Part shown: in pieces, positions 43,436 through 55,935 of the stretch
How positions within the stretch are numbered: position 1 is the stretch's first letter
Layout: every line of letters begins with the position of its first letter
From: Grifola frondosa
Taxonomy: Eukaryota; Basidiomycota; Agaricomycetes; Polyporales; Grifolaceae
Reading direction: 5' to 3'
DNA: 64,000 nucleotides
NCBI GenBank assembly: GCA_001683735.1
Contig: LUGG01000013.1
Span: 372,001-436,000 of the forward strand
Program-made: the position numbers and the translations under genes
Notes under the pieces: generated by a model
What the model was told of the DNA's origin: nothing
What the model saw: the letters and a program-made list of their open reading frames with translations, nothing else
The model's database searches: none

Positions 43436-43699
43436 ATCTGATTAATGATCCTTCAGTTAAAAATTTTAACTGTGGGGCGATTGGAGCATATATGAAAGAA
43501 AGAAAGAAGGAAATGAAGAATTGAGGATAAGAATTATTGCGAAAGGTTTCTGTCCTCTATGACAATAAACTGGACCTCAGTCATTTGTTTATAGCCTTTA
43601 TTAGCTCATTATAGCTAATATTCCTGCAAATTTGACACAAGCCCAACAACCACTAGCAATATTCTTATTCGCCATCAAGGAAAGCAGAAGTCAGAAAGA

Positions 43700-45680
43700 A
43701 TGCCGATTAGAACACTTGAAGCTCGATTAGGAAAGGATTATAGTCAAGAAGCATTGATATCCAAGAACCCAGTAGGAATGGCGATGACGAAGTCAGATGC
43801 TGATCAAGTATTTGGGGTATACAAGCCGGTAGCTCAAAGAGTTAACCCAATTCCCGGAGTATTTCCACAAGATGCACGTGTCATCAGAAGGTTTCCCGAG
43901 GACCCCTTACACAATCTACCATTATTATCGCCAAACCCACCGAAATTTATACCCACGAAGAAGTTGACATTGGAAAGAATAGAAAGCATGCAAATAAATA
44001 AAGATAAATTTATGTGGCCAGAAGAAGAAGAATTGTTCAAGCACATTCTAAGATTGAATGAAAGGGTTCTAGCATTTGAAGAAAATGAAAGAGGAACGTT
44101 TAGAGATGACTACTTCTCTCCATATATCATTCCAGTTATTCCGCATATCCCTTGGGTGGATAGAAATATACCAATACCCCCTGGAATTAGAGAAAAGGTC
44201 ATAGAATTGTTGAAAGGAAAAAAGAAGCAGGAGTCTATGAAAGGTGTCAGTCATCGTACAGATCCAAATGGTTCTGTGTCTTGAAAAAGAATGGAAAATT
44301 ACGGATCGTGCATGACTTGCAACCATTAAATGCAGTGACCATTCGAGATGCAGGAGTACCCCCAATATTGGATGACTTTGTTGAACCTTTTGCAGGACGG
44401 CAATGTTATTCAGTGTTTGACTTGTTTTGGGCCTTTGATGCTCGAAAAGTTGATCCGACTAGCAGAGATATGACCGCGTTTTTGTCACCATTAGGCCTAC
44501 ACTATTACGTCTATGCCTATGGGATTCACCAATTCGCCAGCTGAATTTCAGGCTTGCATGACATTTGTTTTGCAAGATGAGATTCCTCAAACAGCGAATA
44601 TATTCATTGATGATTTGCCAATCAAAGGGCCAGTATCTCAGTATTTGGATAAGTCAGGAAAAGCCGAGACATTAAAGGAGAATCCAAAAATCAGACGATT
44701 TATTTGGGACATGCACAAGATGTGCATCGGATCATGCATAGAGTTGGACAAGCAGGGATTACCTTTTCAGCAGCGAAAAGTCAAATCTGCTGTCCTGAAG
44801 TTGTGATTGTAGGACAGAAGTGTACGCAGGAAGGTCGAATGCCGGACCATGACAGAGTTGATAAAATTCAGAATTGGCCCCGTCCGTCCTCCCTTAAGGA
44901 TGTTAGAGGATTTCTTGGATTATGCGGAACAGTTCGAATATGGATTCAGGACTACTCCAAGCGTATTCAACCTCTTAAAGAGTTGTTATACAAGGATGTT
45001 CCCTTTTCATGGAATCCAGATCGAGAAGAAGCATTTGAGAAGATGAAGATGATAGTTGCTTCAGCCCCGGTGCTTAAGCCTATTAACTATCAGTCAGAAA
45101 ACCCAGTCATATTAGCTGTCGATTCAAGCAAATATGCAATAGGGTTTATTCTGTATCAGTTAGATGAGAATGAGAAGCGTCGACCGGCCCGTTTTGGATC
45201 ACTTCCTATATCTAAGACGGAGGCGAACTATAGCCAGCCCAAGCTAGAGCTTTATGGACTGTATCGAGCCTTACGACATTGGAGATTATATTTGGTTGGA
45301 ATTAAGACCCTACATGTTGAGGTTGATGCCAAATACATTAAGGGGATGCTTAATGACCCAGACCTACAACCAAATGCTACTATCAATCGTTGGATTCAAG
45401 GAATCCTAATGTTTGATTTTAAGCTAATCCATGTACCGGCCAAGAAGCATAAAGGACCAGATGCATTGTCACGAAGACCCTTAGGAGACGGAGAAGTTGT
45501 AGAAGCAGATGATGATGAATGGTTGGATAACATTGCCCTGTATGCAGGACTCTGCCCAGAGCAAGCTCGTGAAGAATTTGCAAAGCGCATAAGTCCATTT
45601 CAGGATTCAGAAGCTAGTGTTTTCATATCAGCCACTACATCTCAGGATCAGACCTTACAGAGATATACAAGTTCTTGGAC
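43700..45680 (+). CDS. pol: Reverse transcriptase and RNase H (Pol), frameshifted
   Basis: Begins MPIRTLEARLGKDYSQE. The pre-RT block is VFGVYKPVAQRVNPIPG and ERGTFRDDYFSPYIIPVIPH. RT motifs: KKNGKLRIVHDLQPLN, CYSVFDLFWAFDA (first Asp), MPMGFTNSPAEFQ, and the YxDD-type centre NIFIDDLPIKGP near 44605. Then FSAAKSQICCPEVVIVGQKC and FLGLCGTVRIWI (thumb/connection). RNase H-like: NPVILAVDSSKYAIGFIL, YSQPKLELYGLYRALRHWRL and VEVDAKYIKGMLN, with Asp, Glu and Asp in the expected places. Frame changes near 44225 (A6 run), 44510, 44708 (GGG) and about 45675. All catalytic residues are present, so the enzyme is intact apart from the indels. Confidence 0.92.
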
Positions 45681-47091
45681 ACTTTGGAAATACCTGTATT
45701 TCCTAAGATATCTGAAAGGTCTCGATTCCTTCGAAAATGTCAGAAGTATTTCCTTAAAGAAGGAAACATGTTTCGCCGATATACGAAGCGAATGCCAGTG
45801 AGAATAGTATTTAGAGTTGATGAACGAAGAAGGATACTTGAAGAAGCCCACGAAGAGTTAGGCCATAAAGGAGAGCATGCTACGTTCGAGACAATACGTA
45901 ACAGGTTCTTTTGGCCGTTCTATCACTCAGACGTCCGGCACCATGTGCAGTCTTGTCACGAATGTCAGATACGGAATGTCAAGAAAGTGGAAATACCTAT
46001 CACAATATCCACCCCAGCTACATTATTCACAAAAATGTACATGGATATTATGTTTATGCCTCCAGGCAATGGGTATACTTGTATTATAGCATGCAGAGAT
46101 GACCTATCTGGAGTCTCAGAAGGTCGAGCATTAAGAAGTGCATCAGCAAAAGAAGTGGCCAAATTTTTCTGGGAGCAGATAATTTGCCGATATGGAGCAA
46201 TTGGAGAGATTGTAACAGATAATGGAAGTGAGACGAAAGGTGCCTTTCAATTATTGGTCAAGAAATATGGTATTCCACATATACGAATATCACCATATAA
46301 CTCAAAGGCCAATGGAGTAGTTGAACGAGGACACTTTACGCTGCGAGAAGCATTAGTGAAAGCATGTGCTGGTCAGATAACACGTTGGCCAGAGCTTTTG
46401 CCTCATGCTTTATTTGCGGATCGAGTTTCTATTAGAAGAGCTACCGGATTTAGCCCTTACTATTTGTTGCATGGAGTCCACCCAGTATTGCCTATGGATC
46501 TCCGTGAGGCTACATTCATGGTAGAAGGATTTCAGAAGGGAATATCTTCAGAAGATCTTCTAGCGCTTAGAATTAGGCAGCTTGAAAGGAAACCTGAAGA
46601 TGTTGAGAAAGCAGCAGAGGTATTGAAGAAAAGCAGGATAAACTCAAAGGCCTTATTTCGAGAAGAAATTTGCCCATCGCATGCAGAAGTCGTCATATAA
46701 TCCAGGTGACTTAGTCTTGGTACGGAACTCCACGATCGAAAAGGAGATGAATCGCAAGCATAAACCAAGATACCTGGGACCATATGAAGTAGTTCGACGG
46801 ACACCGAGAGGAGCATATGTAGTACGAGAGATCAATGGAGATGTAGCACGAGAAAGTATTGCAGCATTCAGACTACTTGCCTATCATCCGGCAGCAAATA
46901 TTCTCGATATATTGCCAGCAGATTCATTGGATCAAATTCAAGGTCCAGCGATAGACCAGTCTCAGGGAATACAAGAAGAATATCTATGGGACCCAGAACC
47001 GGATGAGGACATGAACAATGAGGAATCAGACTCAGATGATGAACCAATAGGACATAGGACGAGGAATCAGCTGCAAAGAAATAGAAGATAA
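45675..47091 (+). CDS. Integrase (Pol C-terminus)
   Basis: N-terminal HHCC zinc domain: EAHEELGHKGEHATFE ... CHECQIR. Catalytic core D-D-E: MYMDIMFMPPG, EIVTDNGSETKG and NGVVERGHFTLREAL. A host-type conserved tail ATGFSPYYLLHGVHPVLP follows. One base is missing near 46665 (FREE to KFAHRMQKSSYNPGD), after which the C-terminal GPY/F module reads YNPGDLVLVRN, KPRYLGPYEVVRRTPRGAYV. No chromodomain follows; the end is an acidic tail (DEDMNNEESDSDDEPIGHR). The enzyme inserts the cDNA; the 4-bp target duplication seen here is its product. Confidence 0.92.
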
Positions 47092-47703
47092 AGCTTAGGA
47101 TCACACTAGTCGAGCATTCGCCAGGGTACCAGTTGCCAAATCCTATTTGAATGTCGACCAGAATAAACAGCTATAATGTATCTAATATATAGCTGGATAT
47201 GTGGTTATAAGTTTATGGAAGAAGAAAAGATAGAGATAGGGAGACGCACCAATAAATATCCCATACACGAGGATATGAGACCGCTCTCCAAGGTCGGCAT
47301 CCCTAGATATCATCCTGATAGATCGCTATCAAGTTCGTTTAAGAAGGTGTGCAATATAAAGTTATAAGTATACGCACCTTGGTCATTCACTCAAACGACG
47401 ACTATCGGATATACCCAAAAGGATAGCCTTATGTCTACCAAGCATAGAAGAAGTCAGTATGAAAGGATAATAGAATAGAAGAAGCAAGTATGCATACGGT
47501 GCATGTTACATGGACTCGAACCAGGAGAGGATGTAACAAACTGCACAAGAGAGGGGGAGGATGAAACCTCCCAACGATCTGTGATCAGAGTCTCGCAGTT
47601 AATATAGAAGACTGACCGGATCTTGCCAAAGAAGAACGACTATATGGAAGCTAGCAGTTTATGTAATGATGTTAATTGAAGAAGACGGCTGAGGGCAGCC
47701 GAG

Positions 47704-47718
47704 TAACTGTGGGGCGGA
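47704..47718 (+). promoter_or_regulatory. Polypurine-type tract before the 3' LTR
   Basis: AACTGTGGGGCGGA ends exactly at the first base of the 3' LTR (TGTCG). Nearly the same motif (AACTGTGGGGCGA) is at 39173-39187 and 43469-43482. The preceding 600 bp after pol (47092-47703) hold no gene. Confidence 0.6.
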
Positions 47719-50509
47719 TGTCGTGCACCAAAATGGATTGGTACTCGAACATGGCAATGTGACCATTGATCAGCACATCTCAAGTCTGGCACCACTAGCA
47801 TCTCATACTCATTAGGAAAGGATGTCAATATTCCAGTAATCCTACAAAAGAAGTACTACACAGAATCAGATCTATACTACTTCTTCAGGCCCAAAAGAAA
47901 TCCTCATCCTCCCTAAATATAGTAGTCAAGAGATGGGATGTACCAAGGCACCGAATCACATAAAGGCGTTTGCGATATAATCGTGGAAACCGAGTATGGA
48001 AACGTCGCAGATTGAATAATGTGCGGAGAGGGACATGGTCATCATTAGTAATGCGCCGAAGAAGTTGCTCGAGATAGCTCTCCCCGAGATAGAGAATGAA
48101 CCGGTCAGGATATCCGATATGTACCGAACGGCCATCACTCCGAAGTCGTCCCAGTACCGAATATCATGACGAATCTGCCTAGCCCCGATGTCGAGTGCAT
48201 CAGCAACAGCCCGAGAATGAACGATGAAGTCGTAGCGAGTTTCAGCAGAGAGTTCAAAGAAGGACACTATATCAATCGAAATGGCTGATCAGTAGCTTGC
48301 TCAATTAGTTACGATGAGCAAACTATGCAGGCAACTGACTGTTGGAATAAACGTATTGCGATACAAATCAAATCTATTCCAACTATAAAGTCAACAACAT
48401 TTCATCGATATACTTATCACCAATAATCCTATAACATACCTATTGTAGACACAATTGGCAATGTTAGGTGGCAGCAAAGTCAAGTGCTAGTCACTTATCA
48501 AAAGGATTACGCAGTGTCAACCATATCGAGAATATGTCACGTGTTATGACCTATACCCATTAATTTCGAGCAACAAGGCTATGTACGAATATGGTCAATG
48601 TCGATTACATTTCGTCATTATATCCTCATTTATTTCGTCCACTGTCAGTTACTCCCAACTTTCGTCATGATTCCAAGCAGTTCTCTATATGAACACCCTC
48701 TCTCTCAAAGTGTCACTTATGAAGACACTAACGCATTAGAAGAGGAGACTATAGCAGAAGAAAGTGAGAAATCAGAAGAGCATATCGATGAAGAATTAGA
48801 AGATGGCCTTTACGCTCCCCCACCCAAGCCGGTAATACAAAGACCTGCAGGAAAGAGAGCATGGCAGAAAAGGAGTTATCAGATTGGTCAGAAGATAGGA
48901 TGGAAACCACATCATCGAGACAGCATACCCTTGCGAGTTTCCATGATGAAGAAAATAATGATAAAGAAGCAAGCTGCAAAAGAAAGTGCAGGATAATTAG
49001 GGACACATCTATGCTATGCAAAGACTTATCCCATTCCTCTCTATTTGCACACATTTGTCATTACTCAGCACATTTCACCAAATCCATATCATATAATCTG
49101 GATTGGATCAGCAAATGGACACTGTGGCAACTGTGACATGGACAAATAGACCTGTGGCTTCATATTCATGAACATTCCGGAATAGCCTAGCAGAGAAGAA
49201 GTTTCCGGAACTTTCCAGAAGATTACAGTCTTCAAAAGAAGGACTTTAATCGAAATTTCTACTTCAGAATGTCCTGGAATAATCCAGAAGCTCAAGGAAA
49301 TTTCCAGAATATTCTGACAGATTCCAGAATAACATAGGATCATGGAGAACATCCTAGGAACTTATAGAACCTGGGAGAATTGTCCAGAAGGAGACAGAAC
49401 TGTGCAGAAAGTACTAGCAGGTTAGAGATGCTTCCAGCAACTTCCAAAAGCCATTCGTCAGCAGGAAAATTGGTGGATTGGTAAGCATTGGGAGTGGATT
49501 GGTAAGCAAGAAGGGGATTAGTCAGCCATAGAATAGAATAGAATAGAATAGAATGGAAGGATTCAGGAGGGTATATAAGGGCGAGCGAAAAATCGCCCAA
49601 ATCATTGGAATATATTCTTCCCCCCCCAGATTCCTCCCTCAGTAGCACTCCCTCACAATTTATATTCTTTCTCTTAACTTGAGGCACATCAGAAGTATTG
49701 CCTAGGCCCATCTGCTTACTAAGTATTGACCTGGATTGTTAACTTGCCAAAGCAAGAGACTTTGGAAGTGCAAGTTCAGGCAAAAGGTTGAAGATTGTCA
49801 AGACCTTTGTTAGGACAGAGTTCTGTCGCAAAGGAAGTTACCTAAATTGTCAACTGTCCAGACAAGAGATTCTGGAAGCACAAGGTTAGGAAAAGAAGAT
49901 CAGAAGTTACTGACCTAGATTGTTAGCTTGCCAAAGCAAGAGACTTTGGGAGCGCAAGTTTAGGCAGATTAGTTGTCAGACCTTTGTTAGGACAGAAGCC
50001 CTGTCGCAAAGGCACTAGGTGAGCAGTGTTAAGAAAGAGTTTGTTATTGTTTGGATAGTTGTCCTGTGAGTGGATTGAGGAGTATAAGTCTCTGGAAAGA
50101 AGTCCAGGAGCATTTCCCCATTCACCAGGCGGAATTCGTCGTAGTAGCAAAGTACTGCACCAAGGCAGTGACTTTGTAGGAAGTTTGTAGTGTACTGACA
50201 GAGCAAGCTATTTAAGTCAAGCCTTGCTATTGTTTCTAGTCCCCATAGGTATATTTTGAGTAATCGAACACCGTAGAACGAAACCACAGAGCATTGTGAT
50301 CCTTGTGAAAAGTAGAAAGTACGCTTTCACAACCGAACTCGACTGAGCCTCTGTCCGGAAAAGTAGGAAACCCCGTCAAGCTTGGTGCACCCGTCATTTC
50401 TAGGAAATAACCCCTCGCTATAAAACAAATATTACTCTCATCAGATAGTCTTTTGATTGTTTGGTAAAAGTAGTGGTTGTTTAATACCGATCGCTGGAAA
50501 TACACGACA
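47719..50509 (+). repeat. 3' LTR (2,791 bp)
   Basis: Copy of the 5' LTR, with one substitution and four single-base length differences. TATA box at 49572-49578, the same U3 open frame at 48598-48996, and the same leader repeats at 49729-50010. It ends CGACA followed by the GCGA duplication. Confidence 0.97.
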
Positions 50510-53500
50510 GCGAGAAGGTTGGCAAATGCCAGATATTCCATGTCGACAACGACATCTCGGCCGTCGTTCATGACGGTCGTCTCATACATCTCACGAAGGG
50601 TGGTGAGAAAAGCGACGGGATGGAAATGGGCACCGCTAGTGAAGATGCCGGGTGGCTGCGGCCATTCTGGCGAAAAGTCAGTACCATCCTTCGGCTTGAC
50701 GCCGTCAGAACAGTACTGCTTTTTGTGGTTTCCCTTGGAGCCGACGCCACCGGGATATTTGACCTGGCGACAGCGTCCGCAAGTTTGGACTTTCCGCTGA
50801 TTAAATTGCATGAATGAGAGGCCAAACATGAATAATTCAACATTGAGAACTCACCTTTTTTTCTCCCGGATTCGACGGCTCCGCCTCCGATTTACTGAGC
50901 GAGACGACAGCGCAGTGTTTGCGCCAGAACGTCTCGCTTCCTCGCGATGCTGAGCACATTAAAAATAATTAGTAAATGAGAATAACAGGTAAAATAATAA
51001 TACTCACAGCTGTAGTCGTTGTGACTAATCTTGTCGATGACGAGGGCTTCAACTTTGCCGAGCTTGTCGATGAGCGCACGCGGGTTCTTCGGAATGATGT
51101 TGGCCTCAGTCCCAGTGAGCTTCTCGGCAAGCTTGGCATTGTATTCCGCAGTCACGGTGACCCATTTGCACGAGGTCATCGAGAAGGAGGCCCAACGTCC
51201 TTCATATCTCATGTCCATAAAAAGATAGTACTCGATGTCAGTTTCAATTCGAAGCGCACGAACATCGATACCAGTGCAAGCACGGAACAAGCGTTTCGAG
51301 CGCGTGAGCGCTTTCAGCTCATCGACAGGTGGGGGAATTGGAAGCGGAGTGATGAGGACATTGACGCGCTCATTCGTGGAGGATTCGGAAGGATCCTGTC
51401 TTGTGACTGTGGGCATTGAGCATGATGTAGATAGTGTAGTTGAGGACTGCTTATGGAGCTTGAAAAATGCATCAAGTGGTTGCTCGGACTGAGCCCTCAT
51501 GAGTAAGTGTACACTGCAGGCAACCGCAAGCACACACCTGAGATGCCGACGCTGCCGCTGGACCGTCTGCGGTGCGAGCCTTCTTGACAGCTGGCCCACA
51601 CTGGTCTTCGCCATTCAACACCTTGGACTTTCATTTCGAGGCGGCGCTGATGTGCGCGGCATCAGGAGCAGCGTGATTGGTGGGGAGGTGGGTTGCCGAG
51701 TGAGAGGTAGAAGATGGACAGGCGTGAGATGGAGATGCAGGAGATGGAGATGCATGAGATGGAGGAACAGGAGACAGAGATGGAGGATATGGCAATGGAG
51801 AGGTGAGATCCTTCATGTTTGTTGCAATGTTAGCAGCCGAATTTCATGCCAATGAAACCACGAACTCACCAGTGGCTGCTCCAGGTGTATGCTCCTCAAA
51901 GCTCCTATGCTCGACACACTCTCTGTCTCTTTCCCAGACTGGCCACGGTGACTTGCGGCAACTTCCAGTACCGAAGACTCAAAACCGGACGACACGAATG
52001 AGATTGTAGATGCCGCGCTTGGCAGGGACACGCGAGGTGGGTTCAGAGTAGGCAAAGCAGATGGAGTGGGACAAGCAGGTTGCGGTGACTGAGGATGAGC
52101 CTGGTGGAACGGTGTGTCGATGTGCGTCTGCGTCGCACTCGAGCTCGAGACATTGGAGGTGACATGATTCAGGTTGCCATGACGGGAAGAGGGTCATAGC
52201 AGTGGAGGAAGTGGTTGAAGGAGAAGGAGAGGGTCGATATCAAGGTGTCTCAGGACAGTCTCAGGCTCGAGCTCGTTGTCCAAGACAGACTCCATTTTTA
52301 GTAATTCAGTGTCGCTGATATCCTCTGCCTCACTTTTGATCTCCAACAGTCCACCGAATGTCACGCTGAATGCAGAAGGGACGAGTCCAAATGCTTCGGA
52401 AGTGGAGGCGCTGTTCAAGAGAGGTCGCCGCTGAAGGCCCGAAGGAAATTTTTCTTGATCAACTAGTGCGTTCCACAGCTTGTTGACGTGATTGGAGAGG
52501 CGGATGTGATGTGAGCCATGAGTAGAAGCAAGAAAAGAGCCAGAAGACCACGGTTTTGAATTGGCAACACGAACATTGCGATGTAGAACAAAATCGTGGC
52601 CGAGTGCTGTGAAGACCTCCAGTCCGCTGGCAAATGATCGCATGATGGAGTTCCATCCCTTGTGCGATCCTTCGATGTGATTTCCATCAGCTGCGATGTC
52701 CTGCCGTGGGCGCACAAGACAACCTTTCTTCACGTGGTTTAACTGATCAATGTGCACCTTAAGAATGAAAGGAAGAATCACCGGTGAGCACCTGCTAGTC
52801 ATATAAATGACTACTATCTGATCAACACGTACCTTTAATGCGGCAGCTGTCCACACATTACCCTTGCCAGTCCACTTCTCGAACATAGCTTGCAACTGCT
52901 CCTCCTGCTCTTGCTTGCCCCAATACTCTGCACATTGGCCGCCACTTGCTCGGGTCTTAAGAACTGCGTCTACCACGTCTTTGGCGATGGCGCCTCGGAG
53001 AGGATTTTTTGACCCATTGATAATCACCGCGAGATAGCTGTCATCAAGGTCAGGCAGATGTAATTTCAGACATTTATCCATACTCACCGAGCGAGCAAGT
53101 GATAGACATCCAGCACCACGCTTGCGTCGGGAAAGACTTTCGTGATTGCGCCGCGAACATAACAATAGTTATCTGCAATAATAATTTCTGATAGGTCGGC
53201 GGTAAGCTCACTGCAGCGCCGTTTCAAGCCTTCGAGCATCTCCTCAATTTCAGCATTTGCATTGGTTTGGCACAATCTCTGATTGACAATGTTAGCAAAA
53301 TGCAACGTCTCAAAGCAAATCAGGGTGCGTACCCAGCCCAGAATCTCATTTTTCTCATTCACCAAGCTCAGTATACCTCCTCTCATAGGCTTTGCACGCT
53401 CCTTGTTCTTCTTAACAATAACCGCCTTCCTCCAGACTTGAAGGTGTTGTCGAGTGACACCGAGATACCTGCGAAGTTGAAAGGATCAGTATCCAGGGCC

Positions 53501-54664
53501 AGATTAATGGGGACCATGTGTTACCTGTTAGGGACCGTGAGTACTCTGCCGACTCTTGCTCTCTGGTGCGATTTGAGAATTCTAGAAAGATGTCCGTTAT
53601 CAAGTCATGTGTGATTGGCCTGTCGTAGTAGCCTTCATCGCGTGGGGCAGAGAACGGCTTCAGTCGCACCACTTTGTACATGCTTGTAGCGCGTTTATCG
53701 AAGGCTTCCAAAAACTCCTTTTGCCGCTGCTGATATTCAAGCAAATGAAGCTCTGTAATCACTGTGAGTACAAGCCAGGTGTATTTATGTTAGTTATGCT
53801 TACGTTTTATGTTTTCTGCGAGTCCTCCTGATGTTTCGCTGGACGAAACTCAATAATCAAGTCGAACAGGTCACGCGTAACACCGCAACGCTGGAAGAAC
53901 ACAGGAACACCACCTACAAATGGAGTCATGTGAAGCTCTTCTGGTTACACGCTGTGCCGAATAGAGGACTTACAAGGTATTTCCCAGAACTCCCATTTTT
54001 TCCAGAACACTGGTGTCGTTGTCGCAAAGCAGTACTGAACTTGAGAGTCTGCAGTGTTCTCTTTTGAACGATGTTCGCATGCCTTGCATCGGAGTTGATA
54101 TCCTAGCGCGCACTCCTCAAGACGGACACCGTGTAGTTCTCGGTGACCCGTTGTCGTCCAACTATCCCACAAGACTTCTTCGGAGCAGCACTGGGGACAG
54201 TGCTTCAGGTTCTCGTAGTAAAATGGGTGGATGATGTTTAGTGGCCTAAGGTATGCCGTATTTGGTTCAAGAATAGGCACTGAATCTCGTTTGCGACAGT
54301 GTAGGTATGACGGTGGCAAAAACCATGGGCCAAAAAGTGGAATTCCTTTCTTCAAGATGAGAGGCATAGTCTTCTTTTTGGCGTTGCCGTGTACCTTCGT
54401 CTCGTCAAACACGAAGTCGACATATTGGACGACATTTGCCTCCCATTCAAGCTGCTCGACAACACGCGACTGAGTAGGACGATTTCGCATCCACGCTTCC
54501 ACTCGTTTCTTGACCTGCCAGCTCCTATGATTGGTGCCTTACCTTAACAGAATAAATTGAACACGCACATCGGTGACCCATTGATCCTCAAATTTCTTTT
54601 GTTCCTTCTCAGGCAAGGTGTTCTTAATAATGGTACGAACCACTTTAGGCTCGAAGGAGGCCAT
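50510..54664 (-). pseudogene. Transposase-like gene of unit B, main part, truncated by the retrotransposon
   Basis: Start at 54664 (MASFEPKVVRTIIKN). N-terminal zinc-type domain: IPLFGPWFLPPSYLHC, LKHCPQCCSEEVLWDSW, LGYQLRCKACEHR. RNase H-like core: SLDNTFKSGG (about 53440), IIADNYCYVRGAITKVFPD (about 53170), VVLDVYHLLAR, then NHVKKGCLVRPRQDI, GNHIEGSHKGWNSI (Glu, about 52675) and FVLHRNVRVA. The linker is Ser/Pro-rich, with a frame change near 52195. C-terminal third: IETDIEYYLFMDMRYEGRWA, NPRALIDKLG, CGRCRQVKYPG, NHKKQYCSDG and HFHPVAFLTTLREM. The frame runs into the LTR at 50509, and the true end lies at 29673-29888. The core matches unit A residue for residue at the acidic positions; its split state means this copy can no longer make a full protein. 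Confidence 0.7.
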
Positions 54665-54903
54665 TTCGATAGACAAGGTGGGAGACGGGTCCGTACATAG
54701 CTGCGTCTTGCCGATCACCTACCTTATAACGCTAACGGAAGCAAATTGCTGATTACGAGCGCAAACCTGAAACAACTCGGCTGATATTTCGCGAATGTCT
54801 TCTCCTTCACTCGTCACAATAGGAGATCAAATCATACACTATTATTTCATTTTATAGAGTACAAATTACACCGGTTTGAATGTTAGGATGAGACTAGTAG
54901 AAT

Positions 54904-55620
54904 TTATAATACCTGCATGGACACCAACTGTGCACGCACGAGCTTTCGTCCAAACTCTGATATGTTAATTTGAAGTGTGAAATGCACTCGAACACGGCAT
55001 CTGAATGGAACGTCCACGAGAGCAAGTGGTGGCGTGCGTTCACCGTCTGCTGTGAAGACCGGAAGTTCATTTGCACGAGAACTCTACAAAAACTTTTGAT
55101 ATTGAAGACTCACAGACCAAGAATATCAGAGTAGCACACATACCTCATCGGAATTATATAAGTTCCACATCACCTGAAGGCGGAGGTCTGACCATCGGTT
55201 CTTCCACCTTGAAATAAATTGTGCCATTACGACGTCATTGCCAACTGTCCCCACAACATCTCGAAGGTGCGATATCATGGACCACCATTCTGTAATGTCT
55301 TCGTCACTTCCATTTGGGGCCTGCAACCAGCAAGATGCAATTGGCTTCTGATGCTGAGCCTCTGAATCATGTTCGAGAAGCTCAATGTCGCCTTCAGTCG
55401 TGAGATAGCACTTTTCGGTGGAGACTTGCGCAATAACACCGAAGATGACGGGGTCCCAGGAAATCGAACATGTCAGGGTCGGAAAATGCTGGGAAAATAC
55501 TAGCCACTCCGGTGAAGAGTGGATGAATGAGGATCCGGGTAGTTGAGTGTCGCTGCGACATGCCGGAAAATCGAGGAAAAATTCCTCAGGATATTTGCTA
55601 TATTTAATAATGGGCAGCAT
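54904..55620 (-). CDS. Small accessory protein of unit B
   Basis: Homologue of the unit A small gene. The first exon reads from about MLPIIKYSKYPEEFFLDFPA, with VIFGVIAQVSTEKCYLTTEG, PIASCWLQAPNGSDEDITEW and RWSDLRLQVMWNLYNS, ending at a GTATGTG donor near 55140. The second exon (about 54904-55080) reads ELPVFTADGERTPPLALVDV, FRCRVRVHFTLQINISEFG and ends LVSMQVL-stop. Unlike the unit A copy it has no internal stop. The start is uncertain because the open frame extends a further 45 nt. Function unknown. Confidence 0.5.
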
Positions 55621-55920
55621 TTTCACTACAAAGAAACACATAAGTATGTACTCCTGAATACACAAGGCTGGGAAAATCGGAAGCTCAGCGCATCGTGGAT
55701 GAACGATCTCACCATCTTGCTCGTATCGGCTCAGAATCTCTGATTGGGGAGCCGCAACAGTGGTAATCCACTAAGGACCGCCTAGGAAGCCCCAGATATC
55801 GCTTAAAGATGAGGAATATTGTGTCGGTGTTTGCTGCTGAGCCGCTGGCCGGGAGATTCACCGGAAATCCCTGGGTGGCTGCCGGATACACCGCTCGGAT
55901 TTCCCCGAAGTGTTTGGCGG

Positions 55921-55935
55921 CCCGCCTTCGGCGGG
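55921..55935. repeat. Terminal GC hairpin of unit B
   Basis: CCCGCC-TTC-GGCGGG, 6-bp stem and 3-nt loop, four bases inside CCCTTGGAATG at 55940-55950. It is the counterpart of the unit A hairpin. Beyond the motif the two units still share short words (CGCGCG, AACT, GCAAGT), so the real element end may be slightly further out. Confidence 0.65.

Larger units (their letters stand above)
29889..50509 (+). mobile_element. Complete Ty3/gypsy-type LTR retrotransposon, 20.6 kb
   Basis: Bounded by 2.79-kb direct LTRs, each starting TGTCG and ending CGACA, with a GCGA target duplication outside both. Internal order on the plus strand: primer-binding site, gag with a CCHC zinc knuckle, two retropepsin-like domains, a 5.6-kb extra block, then reverse transcriptase, RNase H and integrase, and a polypurine-type tract. 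RT-RH before IN places it in the Ty3/gypsy group. The pol text is of the kind common in Agaricomycete gypsy elements. Most such elements are 5-9 kb; the size here comes from the long LTRs and the inserted block. Frameshifts interrupt gag and pol at about one per 0.5-1 kb. Confidence 0.95.

Noticed and set aside
47500..47540. B-box-like sequence GGTTCGAGTCC on the minus strand, possible tRNA
   Set aside because: No A box at a suitable distance and the T-stem has a mismatch. The region is an inverted repeat TGTTACAT...ATGTAACA in the retrotransposon 3' untranslated part.
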